Of a stretch of 64,000 bases of DNA, positions 1 to 8,942 are shown piece after piece. The translations under genes and the position numbers were made by a program. This stretch comes from an uncultured Prevotella sp. GTDB lineage: Bacteria > Bacteroidota > Bacteroidia > Bacteroidales > Bacteroidaceae. The notes below the pieces were generated by a model. That model ran no database searches. It saw only the letters and a program-made list of their open reading frames with translations, and was not told the origin of the DNA. Each line of letters opens with the position of its first letter. The first letter of the stretch is position 1. The stretch lies in contig ONYL01000001.1 in the NCBI GenBank assembly GCA_900322035.1, forward strand, positions 1 to 64,000. Direction: 5' to 3'.

Positions 1-103
1 AAAGGGGTAAAGGACGTGTCATTCTTTTTCTATCGTGTAGTTACGATATTTGGCTGATTGGATGGGCCGCCCCAGCCACGGAACTTTTCCGATGGGCCAT
101 AAA

Positions 104-134
104 GGGGCTAACTCTCTTAGAGAAAGTCAACCCC
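104..134 (-). terminator. Probable terminator of valS
   Basis: Imperfect inverted repeat just past the valS stop codon. Read as RNA from the minus strand, the three mismatches of the 14-bp stem become G-U pairs, so the stem is continuous only in the valS transcript; a short T run (CCCCTTTA) follows. The strand asymmetry supports a minus-strand function. A second weak dyad (AAAGTAT/ATACTTT) overlaps the stop codon at 153-173. Nothing else is recognisable in bases 1-103. Confidence 0.55.
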
Positions 135-170
135 TATAAGATAGGTCAAACAAAGTATTATACCAATACT

Positions 171-2867
171 TTATTTTTTGCTTTTAAGTGCCGCTATGCT
201 CTCCTTAAGAGCAGCAATCTTATTCTCAGAATCAGATTGTTTCTTGCGCTCGCGGGCTACTACAGCTTCCGGTGCGTGAGCAACAAAATTCTCGTTGGAG
301 AGTTTCTTCTTGATGCCAGCCAAGAAACCTTCAAGATGCTGCAACTCTTTCTCCTGCTTTTCGATCTCGGCCTTCACATCAATCAAATCACCAAGAGGTA
401 CGGCATAGCTATCGGTACCTACAAGGAAGGCGCTCGCATCTGAAGCCTTCTCATTCACAATATCAATGGACTTCAAGTTGGCCATCTTCATCACGACATC
501 AGCATAAGCAGCGATATGATCCTGCCCAACAGCCTGCAAGACAAGCTTGTTCTTCTGGGCGATGTTGCGCTCATTGCGGACGGCACGCACACCGGCAACC
601 ACCTGTTTAACGATCTCAATATCCTTCAAGAGTCTACGGTTATCATCATCCAAAGAATCGACTTTTAATGTAGACCGCATGATCGACTCTCCTTCCTTTC
701 GCTCATAGATGTGATGCCACAGCTCTTCTGTAATGAAAGGCATAAACGGATGGAGCATTTTCAGAAGCACATCAAAGAAATGGAATGTTGCCTGATAGGT
801 GACCTTGTCGATTGGTTTACCGTATTCCGGTTTGACCATTTCAAGATACCAACCGGAGAACTCATCCCAAAACAGCCGATACACATTCATCAATGCCTCA
901 GAAATACGATATTGGCGGAACTGTTCGTTCACCTCCTCATTGACCTCCTTGAGCTTTGCCTCGAACCAGCTCACTGCAATCTTATTGACGATAGGCTGCT
1001 CAATGTCGTCCTGCTCCCATCCCTTTACCAGACGGAAAGCATTCCAAATCTTATTATTGAAATTTCGGCCTTGCTCGCAAAGCGACTCATCGAAAAGAAT
1101 ATCGTTACCTGCTGAAGCGCTAAGCATCATTCCCATGCGCACACCGTCAGCTCCATATTGATCAATCAGTTTGATGGGGTCGGGTGAATTGCCGAGGCTC
1201 TTAGACATTTTACGGCCCAACTTATCACGTACGATTCCAGTGAAATATACATGTTTAAAAGGCATCTTGCCACGATACTCGTAACCGGCCATGATCATTC
1301 GGGCTACCCAGAAGAAGATAATGTCGGGGCCTGTGACAAGGTCTGACGTTGGATAATAGTAGTTGATGTCGGGATTGTCAGGATGATTGATTCCATCAAA
1401 CACCGATATGGGCCAAAGCCAAGAAGAGAACCATGTGTCGAGACAGTCCTCATCTTGCCTCAAGGTCTCTGCGTTGACTGCCGGGTTGATCTTACGAGCC
1501 TGAGACAACGCTTCTTCCTCGGTCTCGGCCACGACAAATTGTTGTTTTCCTTCGCAGTCCTTGAAATAGTAGGCAGGAATACGATGTCCCCACCAAAGTT
1601 GACGCGATATACACCAGTCCTTAATATTCTCCAGCCAATAGCGATAGGTGTTTTTATATTTCTTAGGATAAAACTCTATTTCATCGTTCATGACTGGCGG
1701 TAAAGCGATGTCGGCGAAATGTTTCATCTTCAGAAACCATTGCGTGGAGAGTTTCGGTTCTATAGGCACGTTTGTACGCTCGGAGAAGCCCACCTTGTTG
1801 TCATAGTCCTCCACTTTCTCCATCAGTTGTGCTTTTTGCAGGTCTTTCGAGATCTCTACTCGAACATCCATACGATCTTTACCTACATACATTCCAGCAG
1901 CTTCAGAGATTGTGCCGTCGTCGTTGAAAATGTCTATAGTTTCCAAACCATGTTTCAGACCAAGGGCATGATCGTTAACATCATGAGCTGGCGTGACCTT
2001 CAGACAGCCCGTTCCGAACTGTATATCTACATAACCATCCTCAATGACAGGAATCTGACGCCCTACCAAGGGCACAATCACATGATGTCCCTGTAGCCAA
2101 GTATTTTTGACATCAGCAGGATTGATGCACATGGCCGTATCTCCCATAATGGTCTCCGGACGGGTTGTTGCCACAACGGCATAATATCCCTTTTCATCTT
2201 TGTGCATTACGTTACCCTCATCCTTGCGCGATATAGAATCTTGCTCGTCAGGAACAACGTAATACTTTAAATAATACAGCTTGGAATGCTCGTCCTTGTA
2301 GATCACCTCTTCGTCAGACAGGGCTGTCTGCGCTTGGGGATCCCAATTCACCATACGCACGCCACGATAAATATATCCTTTTTTGAAGAGGTCGACAAAA
2401 ACATGGATAACGCCTTTTGAACGTGTTTCATCCATGGTGAAAGCAGTGCGGTCCCAGTCGCAACTCGCCCCGAGGCGACGAAGCTGCTTCAAGATAATCC
2501 CGCCATGCTCAAGGGTCCAATCCCATGCATGTTTGAGAAACTCTTCACGTGTAAGATCCGTCTTTTTAATGCCCTCTTGAGCAAGCTTATTTACTACTTT
2601 TGCCTCTGTTGCAATCGAAGCGTGATCAGTTCCAGGCACCCAACAAGCATTTTTCCCTTCCATTCGGGCACGACGGACAAGAATATCCTGAATTGTATTG
2701 TTGAGCATGTGACCCATGTGAAGCACACCTGTAACATTAGGCGGTGGAATTACGATTGTATAGGGTGCACGCTCATCAGGCTTACTACTGAAAAGTTTAT
2801 GATCGAGCCAGTATTGATACCATTTAGACTCAACCTCATTAGGATCGTACTTACTTTTTAACTCCAT
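171..2867 (-). CDS. valS: Valine--tRNA ligase
   Basis: Class I aminoacyl-tRNA synthetase that charges tRNA-Val with valine in the cytoplasm. The protein has 898 residues, normal for the family. It carries the HIGH motif as HMGH (residues 50-53, after PPPNVTG) and the KMSKS motif (about residues 553-557, in [11 protein letters not shown]); the lysine-rich end is the usual C-terminal coiled-coil arm. The reading frame is open 13 codons further upstream, but the ATG beginning [13 protein letters not shown] matches the family's N-terminus and is chosen. The gene diverges from mazG; its promoter box lies at 2945-2952. Identification is secure. Confidence 0.98.
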   Translation of the reverse strand: MELKSKYDPNEVESKWYQYWLDHKLFSSKPDERAPYTIVIPPPNVTGVLHMGHMLNNTIQDILVRRARMEGKNACWVPGTDHASIATEAKVVNKLAQEGIKKTDLTREEFLKHAWDWTLEHGGIILKQLRRLGASCDWDRTAFTMDETRSKGVIHVFVDLFKKGYIYRGVRMVNWDPQAQTALSDEEVIYKDEHSKLYYLKYYVVPDEQDSISRKDEGNVMHKDEKGYYAVVATTRPETIMGDTAMCINPADVKNTWLQGHHVIVPLVGRQIPVIEDGYVDIQFGTGCLKVTPAHDVNDHALGLKHGLETIDIFNDDGTISEAAGMYVGKDRMDVRVEISKDLQKAQLMEKVEDYDNKVGFSERTNVPIEPKLSTQWFLKMKHFADIALPPVMNDEIEFYPKKYKNTYRYWLENIKDWCISRQLWWGHRIPAYYFKDCEGKQQFVVAETEEEALSQARKINPAVNAETLRQDEDCLDTWFSSWLWPISVFDGINHPDNPDINYYYPTSDLVTGPDIIFFWVARMIMAGYEYRGKMPFKHVYFTGIVRDKLGRKMSKSLGNSPDPIKLIDQYGADGVRMGMMLSASAGNDILFDESLCEQGRNFNNKIWNAFRLVKGWEQDDIEQPIVNKIAVSWFEAKLKEVNEEVNEQFRQYRISEALMNVYRLFWDEFSGWYLEMVKPEYGKPIDKVTYQATFHFFDVLLKMLHPFMPFITEELWHHIYERKEGESIMRSTLKVDSLDDDNRRLLKDIEIVKQVVAGVRAVRNERNIAQKNKLVLQAVGQDHIAAYADVVMKMANLKSIDIVNEKASDASAFLVGTDSYAVPLGDLIDVKAEIEKQEKELQHLEGFLAGIKKKLSNENFVAHAPEAVVARERKKQSDSENKIAALKESIAALKSKK

Positions 2868-2944
2868 TATGTATAAATTTGATATTTCCAAAAATGAAAA
2901 GGCCAATGGCGGCCTATAAACCTTAATTAATAATTAAATCGGTG

Positions 2945-2952
2945 CAAAAGTA
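2945..2952 (-). promoter_or_regulatory. valS promoter, -7 box
   Basis: The minus strand reads TACTTTTG, matching the Bacteroidetes -7 consensus TAnnTTTG, 78 bases before the valS ATG. It is back to back with the mazG promoter, only 22 bases away, so the two divergent promoters share one control region. Confidence 0.7.
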
Positions 2953-2974
2953 ATAAAAATCTATGGAAAATGAT

Positions 2975-2982
2975 TATCTTTG
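2975..2982 (+). promoter_or_regulatory. mazG promoter, -7 box
   Basis: TATCTTTG, an exact Bacteroidetes -7 element. It lies inside the most upstream possible reading frame of mazG and so argues against the ATG at 2963 as the true start. Confidence 0.8.
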
Positions 2983-3001
2983 CACGAAAATAAGAAAAGA
3001 A

Positions 3002-3883
3002 GTGCATACAAAGAAAGAAAAGCTCGCAGCCTTTGAGCGCCTTCTTGACGTTCAGTACCGACTGCGCAAAGAATGTCCATGGGACCGCAAACAAACTTTT
3101 GAAAGTCTGAGGCCAAATACCATTGAGGAAGTTTACGAACTTTGCGGAGCCTTGATGAAAGGAGATTTGAAAGAAGTTTGCAAAGAATTGGGAGATGTAA
3201 TGGAGCATGTCGTCTTCTACGCTATGTTAGGAGAAGAGGCTGAGGCTTTCGATATTGCCGATGTCTGCAATTCTCAGGCCGACAAACTCATGTACCGTCA
3301 CGACTTCATCAACTGGCGTGAAGAGGGACAATGGAAAGTTGAAAATCCAGAAATGGAAATTAACGACCAGGGACAAGTAGTCTATAAAAAAGACAAAAAG
3401 GAGCCAGGCTGCACAGATAAACCTACAACCGACAGCCAGGTGGAAACAACATGGGAGATGCGTAAACAAACAGAGCGCGACGGCAACAAAACCGTACTTT
3501 CTGGAGTGCCAGAATCCCTGCCAACTCTTATCAAAGCCTATCGCATACAAGACAAAGCAAGAAACGTTGGCTTCGATTGGAAGAAGAAAGAGGACGTGTG
3601 GGAAAAAGTAAAAGAAGAATTGGGAGAACTGGAGACAGAACTACGCAAAGAAGACGCTACAAAAAGCACTGCAGAATTGGGAGATTTTCTTTTCAGCGTC
3701 ATCAATGCTGCCCGGCTCTATCATCTCAATCCCGATAACGCTCTTGAGGAGACCAACCAAAAGTTTATCCGCCGCTTTAACTACGTAGAGGAACGCCTAA
3801 AGAAAGAGGGCATCAATTTCAGTGAAGCAACACTCGAACGAATGGATGGCTACTGGAATGAAGCAAAAGCAAAAGGGCTTTAA
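3002..3883 (+). CDS. mazG: Nucleoside triphosphate pyrophosphohydrolase MazG
   Basis: House-cleaning all-alpha NTP pyrophosphatase that hydrolyses (d)NTPs to NMP and pyrophosphate in the cytosol. Two MazG repeats are visible: the first with CPWDRKQTFESLRPNTIEEVYEL and the metal-binding KELGDVMEH (about residues 25-80), the second with NVGFDW, KVKEELGELETE and AELGDFLFS (about 180-245). I choose the GTG at 3002 (MHTKKEKLAAFERLLD), which fits the family N-terminus and has an AAGAAAAGAA stretch upstream; the ATG at 2963 lies upstream of the promoter -7 box. At 293 residues it is longer than the usual 260 because the linker between the repeats is about 30 residues longer, and the usual RHPHVFG at the linker start is changed to RHDFINW. 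First gene of a run with the lipoprotein and rnz. Confidence 0.93.
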   Translation: MHTKKEKLAAFERLLDVQYRLRKECPWDRKQTFESLRPNTIEEVYELCGALMKGDLKEVCKELGDVMEHVVFYAMLGEEAEAFDIADVCNSQADKLMYRHDFINWREEGQWKVENPEMEINDQGQVVYKKDKKEPGCTDKPTTDSQVETTWEMRKQTERDGNKTVLSGVPESLPTLIKAYRIQDKARNVGFDWKKKEDVWEKVKEELGELETELRKEDATKSTAELGDFLFSVINAARLYHLNPDNALEETNQKFIRRFNYVEERLKKEGINFSEATLERMDGYWNEAKAKGL

Positions 3884-3919
3884 CTAATTATAAACGAAAA
3901 AAACAAAACATTATTGAAA

Positions 3920-4483
3920 ATGAAGAATTTAGTCTACATAGCCTGTACCGTTGCTTTAATATGTGGTTTTGTCTCCTGCAAAGACAGCAAGACCAAGAAT
4001 AATGACAACGCAACCGACAGTACAATTATAAACAAAGCAACAGCCGTCGATTCCACCGTCTATGGAAAAGTGGTTGATGGAGGCCAGAGTGTGTTCTTAC
4101 TTCAAACAGATGCTGGTGATACGGTAGAATACGTTTTGGAGAATGAGCTTGGAGAGCCCATCAATGTAGAGGGAGGCTATAACGTCGGTGACCGCTTAGC
4201 CGTAATCAGTTATAAACTGAACGGTGAGAATATAGTGAGAAAAGCTATCAACCTGCTTTCTCTTCAAGGGCATTGGACAAGTCTGGACAAGAACTTCACC
4301 ATTGAGGAAGGCGGAGTTGTACATTCATCGGTGGAAGCTGAGAAAAATCCATGGACTTCCTGGAAAATCATTAATGGAAAATTGATGCTTAACCGCCAGG
4401 AATTTGATGTCGTAACACTTGGTGCGGATTCTCTTGCCCTTGAGGATTCAACAGGCATCTACGTCTACAAACGACAAAAATAG
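3920..4483 (+). CDS. Lipocalin-like lipoprotein
   Basis: Predicted lipoprotein of 187 residues with a short signal peptide (MKNLVYIACTVALICG) and lipobox FVSC, so Cys20 would be lipidated after signal peptidase II cleavage. The C-terminal part (LQGHWTSLDKNF, WTSWKIINGKLML, YVYKRQK) has the beta-strand pattern of the lipocalin-like lipoproteins common in Bacteroidetes; this is inference from pattern. An in-frame TTG lies two codons upstream, but the ATG at 3920 is preferred. It begins 36 bases after mazG with no promoter box between, so it is probably co-transcribed. The ligand and role are unknown. Confidence 0.75.
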   Translation: MKNLVYIACTVALICGFVSCKDSKTKNNDNATDSTIINKATAVDSTVYGKVVDGGQSVFLLQTDAGDTVEYVLENELGEPINVEGGYNVGDRLAVISYKLNGENIVRKAINLLSLQGHWTSLDKNFTIEEGGVVHSSVEAEKNPWTSWKIINGKLMLNRQEFDVVTLGADSLALEDSTGIYVYKRQK

Positions 4484-4586
4484 CACTCGCATCTTGCGCT
4501 CTGTGGGAGTCTGATATTGAATATTAAACAAAATCACTCTTCGTATTTTTTAGACCAGACTCCTCCTTGTGTTGACATTCTGTTTT

Positions 4587-5504
4587 ATGGAACCATTTTT
4601 AGTACATATTCTTGGTTGTGGGAGCGCGCTCCCGACACTTCATCATTTTGCCTCTTCACAAGTGATAGAGATACGGGGCAAATGCTTCATGGTAGATTGT
4701 GGAGAAGGGACTCAGATTTCACTTCGCAGATCAAGAGTGAGATTCACAAAGTTGCAAGCCATCTTCATCAGTCATTTACATGGAGACCATTGCTTTGGGC
4801 TCATCGGTTTAATCAGCACATTTGGCATGCTGGGGCGTACGGCACCTCTGCACGTCTATGCCCCAGAAGATTTGCGGACGATACTCAATGAACAATTAAG
4901 TCTGTTTTGTCAGGGGCTGGGCTTCGAAGTTGTATTCCATCCCGTTGATACGGGCCTATCAAAAGTAGTGTACGAAGACAGAAGTCTTACGGTCTCCACC
5001 ATCCCATTGGACCACCGCATCCCTTGTTGTGGATACCTTTTCAAAGAAAAACCGGGCAGACGTCATATTCTTAGGGATATGATAGACTGTTACGAAATTC
5101 TCATAAGCCAAATCGACAACATAAAAGATGGTGCCGACTGGACCACACCAGAGGGCGAAGTGATTTCAAACAGCCGGCTTACTGCCCCACCCGATTCAAC
5201 ACGTAGCTACGCTTATTGTAGCGACACACGCTATATCCCCGATCTTTATAAACTATTGAAAAACGTAAATGTACTCTATCACGAAAGTACTTACACACAA
5301 GAGTGCAGTGACAGGGCAAGACTATACTATCATTCTACCGCTCAGCAGGCCGCCATGGTCGCTCGTGACGCGCATGTAAACAAGCTACTCCTCGGTCATT
5401 ACAGCGCACGCTACGAAAACGAGGCGGGATTGCTCAGCGAAGCCCGAGCCATCTTTGCAGAGTCCTATCTCTCAGACGAAGGCATGACGGTGAAAGTCTT
5501 ATGA
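4587..5504 (+). CDS. rnz: Ribonuclease Z
   Basis: Metallo-beta-lactamase-fold endoribonuclease that removes 3' trailers from tRNA precursors. The zinc motif HLHGDH is at residues 63-68, with LGCGSALPT near the N-terminus, DCGEGTQ at 38-43, later single zinc-ligand histidines (LDHRIPC, YHESTY) and the C-terminal LLGHYSARY. The 305-residue length is typical. Frame is open six codons upstream through a GTG, but MEPFLVHILGCGSA is the family start. It follows the lipoprotein by 103 bases without a clear promoter. Identification is secure. Confidence 0.95.
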   Translation: MEPFLVHILGCGSALPTLHHFASSQVIEIRGKCFMVDCGEGTQISLRRSRVRFTKLQAIFISHLHGDHCFGLIGLISTFGMLGRTAPLHVYAPEDLRTILNEQLSLFCQGLGFEVVFHPVDTGLSKVVYEDRSLTVSTIPLDHRIPCCGYLFKEKPGRRHILRDMIDCYEILISQIDNIKDGADWTTPEGEVISNSRLTAPPDSTRSYAYCSDTRYIPDLYKLLKNVNVLYHESTYTQECSDRARLYYHSTAQQAAMVARDAHVNKLLLGHYSARYENEAGLLSEARAIFAESYLSDEGMTVKVL

Positions 5505-5615
5505 ATTCTTGGAACATTCTGCTCCACGAAGGCAAACATACGGCTGTAAGTTATAAATTTTGTTAACCATATAATAAAAAGTAATTATAAGAATCGGCTT
5601 TATAAGATTATTTCT

Positions 5616-5623
5616 TATCTTTG
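5616..5623 (+). promoter_or_regulatory. Promoter of the 5649-10594 gene run, -7 box
   Basis: TATCTTTG, exact Bacteroidetes -7 element, 26 bases before the first start codon of the run containing the L,D-transpeptidase and ECF sigma genes. I see no later exact box before the dapA promoter. Confidence 0.75.
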
Positions 5624-5648
5624 TAAAAAATAAAAAGAGAAACGAGAT

Positions 5649-5963
5649 ATGAGAAAAAAGATATTTACTTGTTTGGTAGTTACCTTTTTAGCTATGGCTT
5701 TACCAGCCCAGCTACAGGCAAGAAATTCTATTGAGATCCTCGAAGAGCAGGAATTCGATGATGTCGCTATATCCGTGATCAACGAGTCTACGCTTCATGT
5801 CACAGGAGCAAGCGGACAAGTGCTTTACATATATAACATTGCTGGTATCTGTGTGAAGTCTTTCCGAGTCGATAGTAACGACAAGCGCTATGATTTGAAC
5901 TTGCCGAAAGGTTGTTATATTATAAAAGTCGGTAAAACCGTTCGTAAAGTTTCAATCCGCTGA
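5649..5963 (+). CDS. Small secreted protein resembling a sorting-type C-terminal domain
   Basis: Protein of 104 residues. It has a clear signal peptide (lysines, then LVVTFLAMALPAQLQA) with cleavage likely after QARA-like residues near 25. The mature part is little more than one beta-rich unit: LHVTGASGQVLYIYNIAG, then LPKGCYIIKVGKTVRKVSIR. That pattern (a V-x-V-T-x-A-G-x...V-x-x-Y/F-x-x-x-G core, then L-P-x-G-x-Y-I-I-K-V and a basic end) resembles type IX secretion C-terminal sorting domains, but there is no passenger domain in front. This is pattern inference; the function is unknown. It directly precedes the L,D-transpeptidase (8 bases). Confidence 0.7.
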   Translation: MRKKIFTCLVVTFLAMALPAQLQARNSIEILEEQEFDDVAISVINESTLHVTGASGQVLYIYNIAGICVKSFRVDSNDKRYDLNLPKGCYIIKVGKTVRKVSIR

Positions 5964-5971
5964 ATATAGGC

Positions 5972-7540
5972 TTGAAAGTAATAAAAACACTTACTGTAAT
6001 CATACTTACGGCATGTGCACTTGTGTCATGCCGTAAGAGTGCTGTCAATCCCAATAAGGACATAGCTTTAGAAGATTTTACCCAATTAAGGGACAGCAGA
6101 TTTTCAGTCAATTCCCAAATCATCCGCTCTGGTATCGACTCTCTTATCAAGCGCGATCACGATTCCTTATCAACAGACTATAAGACAAGAAGTTATTATC
6201 TTAACAGAGGCGATTTCTTATGGATCGACCGCCATGGGGTCGATGCCAAGGCTGATTCCGTTTTAAAGTGGTTAGAGACTATCGACAGAGACGGATTCGA
6301 CAAGAAAAAATTCCGAGTCGATGCGATTCGCCGGGATTTGGAGTTTATTAGGAATATTCAAGTAGGCAGTAACTCCAATAATATTAATGCTGTCATGGCC
6401 CGAATCGAGTACAATCTTACAAAAGCCTATTTGAAATATGCCACGGGACAGCGCTTCGGATACGTTAACCCATACCGTCTTTTTAATTATAAAGATTTGA
6501 TTGATACGAAGAAAAAAGAGGGGAATCACTATCGTACTCTATACGATATGAAGACGGACGTGCCTTCTAAGCTTTTCTATTCCATTGCTTTCCGAATGAT
6601 TCATAACGACAGCATTGGTCTTTTCCTTCGAGAAGTCCAACCCCATAATCCGCGTTATTTTGCACTGCGCGATCTACTCAAGCCACACATGCCTGCCAGA
6701 GAGCGTAAACTGATTCTCATCAATATGGAGCAAGAACGTTGGCGCACTGTAGAGGATCCTTCAATGTACAAGAAATTTGTCCTTGTCAACATACCCTCCT
6801 ATTCTCTTTATGCCATCAATGGCAACGACACACTCACTATGCGTATAGGATGCGGAAGCCTCAAAACGAAGACACCCATTTTATCCAGTCGCCTTAAAAG
6901 AATGGATATTAATCCCAAATGGTATATTCCCAGAAGTATCATCGATAAGAGTATTTCGCGTCACGCAGGAAATGTCGCTTACTTTCGTAGCCACAGATTC
7001 GAAGTATACAGCAAAACGACAGGGCTACCTACGCCCCCCTCATGGGAGGCATTGCACGACGAAAACAATTACGTAGTACAACTTGGAGGTGAAGGCAACG
7101 CCTTAGGACGTATTATTTTCCGCTTCAATAACAAATTTGCGGTTTATCTCCATCACACTTCTACAACTGAAGTATTTGAACAGAGCGACCGTAGCGTCTC
7201 ACATGGATGCGTACGTGTCGAAAAGCCTTTTAAACTGGCAGCCTTTCTCTTAGGAGAAGGTCATGAGAAAGACTTGCATCGGATTGGGTATTCAATGTCT
7301 GCGGACATTAGTCCATTAGAAAAAGATAAGTCGGAATTGAACGGTAAGGAAAAAAGCATTTTAGATACATTGCAAATGAAGCTTATTGTCAATTCTGTAA
7401 TAATAGAACCACAAATACCCTTGTTCATCACCTACCGAACAATGCTTCCTTTGACCAAGGGTTGCTATTTAATAAGCGAGGATGTATATGGATATAATGA
7501 ATTGATTTGGAACAAGTTGCTGCAAATTATTCAAGTTTAG
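5972..7540 (+). CDS. L,D-transpeptidase lipoprotein (YcbB-like)
   Basis: Predicted peptidoglycan cross-linking enzyme of 522 residues that would make 3-3 bonds or attach proteins in the periplasm. It starts with a lipoprotein signal (lipobox ALVSC, Cys20). A helical scaffold region like that of YcbB/LdtD-type enzymes (residues about 60-230, with RGDFLWIDRHG) precedes the YkuD catalytic domain (about 255-425). The catalytic motif SHGCVRV holds Cys413, and a His pair lies at 394-395 in LHHTS. The start is unusual: no ATG fits, and TTG at 5972 is the best start for the signal peptide. Its stop codon is immediately followed by the sigma factor ATG, indicating tight co-transcription. Confidence 0.9.
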   Translation: MKVIKTLTVIILTACALVSCRKSAVNPNKDIALEDFTQLRDSRFSVNSQIIRSGIDSLIKRDHDSLSTDYKTRSYYLNRGDFLWIDRHGVDAKADSVLKWLETIDRDGFDKKKFRVDAIRRDLEFIRNIQVGSNSNNINAVMARIEYNLTKAYLKYATGQRFGYVNPYRLFNYKDLIDTKKKEGNHYRTLYDMKTDVPSKLFYSIAFRMIHNDSIGLFLREVQPHNPRYFALRDLLKPHMPARERKLILINMEQERWRTVEDPSMYKKFVLVNIPSYSLYAINGNDTLTMRIGCGSLKTKTPILSSRLKRMDINPKWYIPRSIIDKSISRHAGNVAYFRSHRFEVYSKTTGLPTPPSWEALHDENNYVVQLGGEGNALGRIIFRFNNKFAVYLHHTSTTEVFEQSDRSVSHGCVRVEKPFKLAAFLLGEGHEKDLHRIGYSMSADISPLEKDKSELNGKEKSILDTLQMKLIVNSVIIEPQIPLFITYRTMLPLTKGCYLISEDVYGYNELIWNKLLQIIQV

Positions 7541-8080
7541 ATGAACGAAGAAGAGATTTTGATTTTGCTCCGGAATCCTCTAACTCGACGTAGAGGGTTT
7601 GATACGATGGTAAGACTATATAGCGAACCGCTGTATTGGAAAATCCGCCATATCGTATTGACCCATGAAGATGCTGATGATATACTCCAAAACACATTTC
7701 TCAAAGTTTGGGCAAATATAGATTCGTTTGAGAACCGTTCCAAACTGTCTACTTGGATTTATCGTATTGCAATCAATGAGAGTCTTGATTTCCTTCGTCG
7801 AAAACGAAATGAGACACGCCTTTACTCAACAGACATGGAACATGTGTCCGAACGTTTGACAGCAGACGAATGGTTTGACGGAGATCTTACACAGGCCCGT
7901 CTTCAAGAAGCCATAACCAAATTGCCGAACGCACAACGGCTGATTTTCACACTTCGCTATTTTAACGAGATGAAATACAAAGATATAGCAGAAGCACTCA
8001 ACCGCAGCGAAGGGGCCGTTAAGGCTTCCTACCATATTGCAGTACAGAAAATCATCTCTTTTTTCAGACAATTTGATTAA
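7541..8080 (+). CDS. ECF-family RNA polymerase sigma factor
   Basis: Sigma-70 family factor of the extracytoplasmic-function type, 179 residues. Region 2 contains HEDADDILQNTFLKVWANI and STWIYRIAINESLDFLRR (about residues 45-85); region 4 contains LPNAQRLIFTLRYFNEMKYKDIAEALNRSEGAVKASYH (about 127-170), the helix-turn-helix that reads the -35-type element. Regions 1 and 3 are absent, as expected for ECF factors. It begins at the base after the L,D-transpeptidase stop and is followed after 15 bases by a single-pass membrane protein that is the likely anti-sigma. Confidence 0.95.
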   Translation: MNEEEILILLRNPLTRRRGFDTMVRLYSEPLYWKIRHIVLTHEDADDILQNTFLKVWANIDSFENRSKLSTWIYRIAINESLDFLRRKRNETRLYSTDMEHVSERLTADEWFDGDLTQARLQEAITKLPNAQRLIFTLRYFNEMKYKDIAEALNRSEGAVKASYHIAVQKIISFFRQFD

Positions 8081-8095
8081 ACCTTCTTTTTCAAG

Positions 8096-8515
8096 ATGCG
8101 TCATATAGAAAAACATTTGAGTATGGATTCGGATGAACTAAAATTATTCAGCATTGTTGGAAAAAAGGAGTGCTTTCGCGTTCCTGAAGGCTACTTTACA
8201 CAGTTGCCGGATAAGCTTGCCTCTAAGCTCCCCGAAAAACGCGTAGTGAAAGGCTGGAGAAGATTGAGTCTGAAAGTCTCCTTCAAGCACATCCGTGCAG
8301 CAGCATTTGTCGCCGGAGCTATCGGAATCGCAACGTTTCTGTATTTAGACCGCCCGATTCATTCCCAGTCTCAAGGCTTAAAATCAAAGGTTTCCAAGCA
8401 ATCAACACCCTCATCGGTTAGTAGTCTTAACGACCAGACCCTTGATGAATATGCTGATTTTGCTATGCTTGACAATGAAGACATGTATTCCTATTTAGAA
8501 GAAAATGAACAGTAA
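8096..8515 (+). CDS. Single-pass membrane protein, putative anti-sigma factor
   Basis: Protein of 139 residues. A soluble N-terminal part containing VPEGYFTQLPDKLASKLP is followed by one membrane segment (about residues 68-85, AAAFVAGAIGIATFLYL) and a periplasmic tail ending in acidic DEYADFAMLDNEDMYSYLEENEQ. The PEGYF..LP stretch recurs in small proteins encoded after ECF sigma genes in Bacteroidetes. The position after the sigma gene and the topology suggest a membrane anti-sigma factor; there is no recognisable zinc-binding HxxxCxxC motif. The role is inferred from context. It overlaps the next gene by 11 bases. Confidence 0.65.
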   Translation: MRHIEKHLSMDSDELKLFSIVGKKECFRVPEGYFTQLPDKLASKLPEKRVVKGWRRLSLKVSFKHIRAAAFVAGAIGIATFLYLDRPIHSQSQGLKSKVSKQSTPSSVSSLNDQTLDEYADFAMLDNEDMYSYLEENEQ

Positions 8516-8942
8516 GAGAAAATATCTTTCAATCGTCACTTTCCTTTTGCTTTACCTGGCAGCATGGTCTCAGAGGGCCAACTGCAATTTCAATCCCACG
8601 CAATTTGAAAACGAGCTGCAAAAATATATCGTTGATAATGTACGGCTGACTCCACAAGAAAGTGCCAAGTTTTTTCCACTTTACAAAGAGATGCGGGCCA
8701 AACAACGATATTGGTTTCAGCGTGACAAGCAGAATCGAAAAATTAACCCCAATGACAGCAGGGCCTGTGAACGAGCAGTACGCCAACATGACGAGAACGA
8801 AATTCAACTGAAGAAAATTCAACAGGCATATCACAACAAATTCTTGAAAATTCTTCCAGCCAATAAAGTGTATCAAATTATCAAGGCAGAGGAAGAGTTT
8901 CATCGGAAAAAGTTCCGTCGGGCCGTAAAAAACAAAAGATGA
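8505..8942 (+). CDS. Spy/CpxP-like periplasmic protein
   Basis: Secreted protein of 145 residues with a signal peptide (KRKYLSIVTFLLLYLAAWSQ). The mature part is helical and highly charged (PQESAKFFPLYKEMRAKQRYWF, HDENEIQLKKIQQAYHNKF, EEEFHRKKFRRAVKNKR). Such proteins, often following ECF sigma and anti-sigma genes in Bacteroidetes, resemble the Spy/CpxP group of periplasmic chaperone or sensor proteins; the assignment rests on pattern and context. It overlaps the preceding gene and its stop overlaps the truA start (ATGA), so translation is probably coupled. Confidence 0.6.
   Translation: MNSKRKYLSIVTFLLLYLAAWSQRANCNFNPTQFENELQKYIVDNVRLTPQESAKFFPLYKEMRAKQRYWFQRDKQNRKINPNDSRACERAVRQHDENEIQLKKIQQAYHNKFLKILPANKVYQIIKAEEEFHRKKFRRAVKNKR

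Noticed and set aside
61-98. Direct repeat GATGGGCC (61-68 and 91-98)
   Set aside because: Only eight bases, two copies, and not in phase with the 22-bp repeat family.
4506-4563. 8-bp inverted repeat GGAGTCTG/CAGACTCC before rnz
   Set aside because: The loop is 42 bases and no T run follows; too weak to call a terminator or operator.
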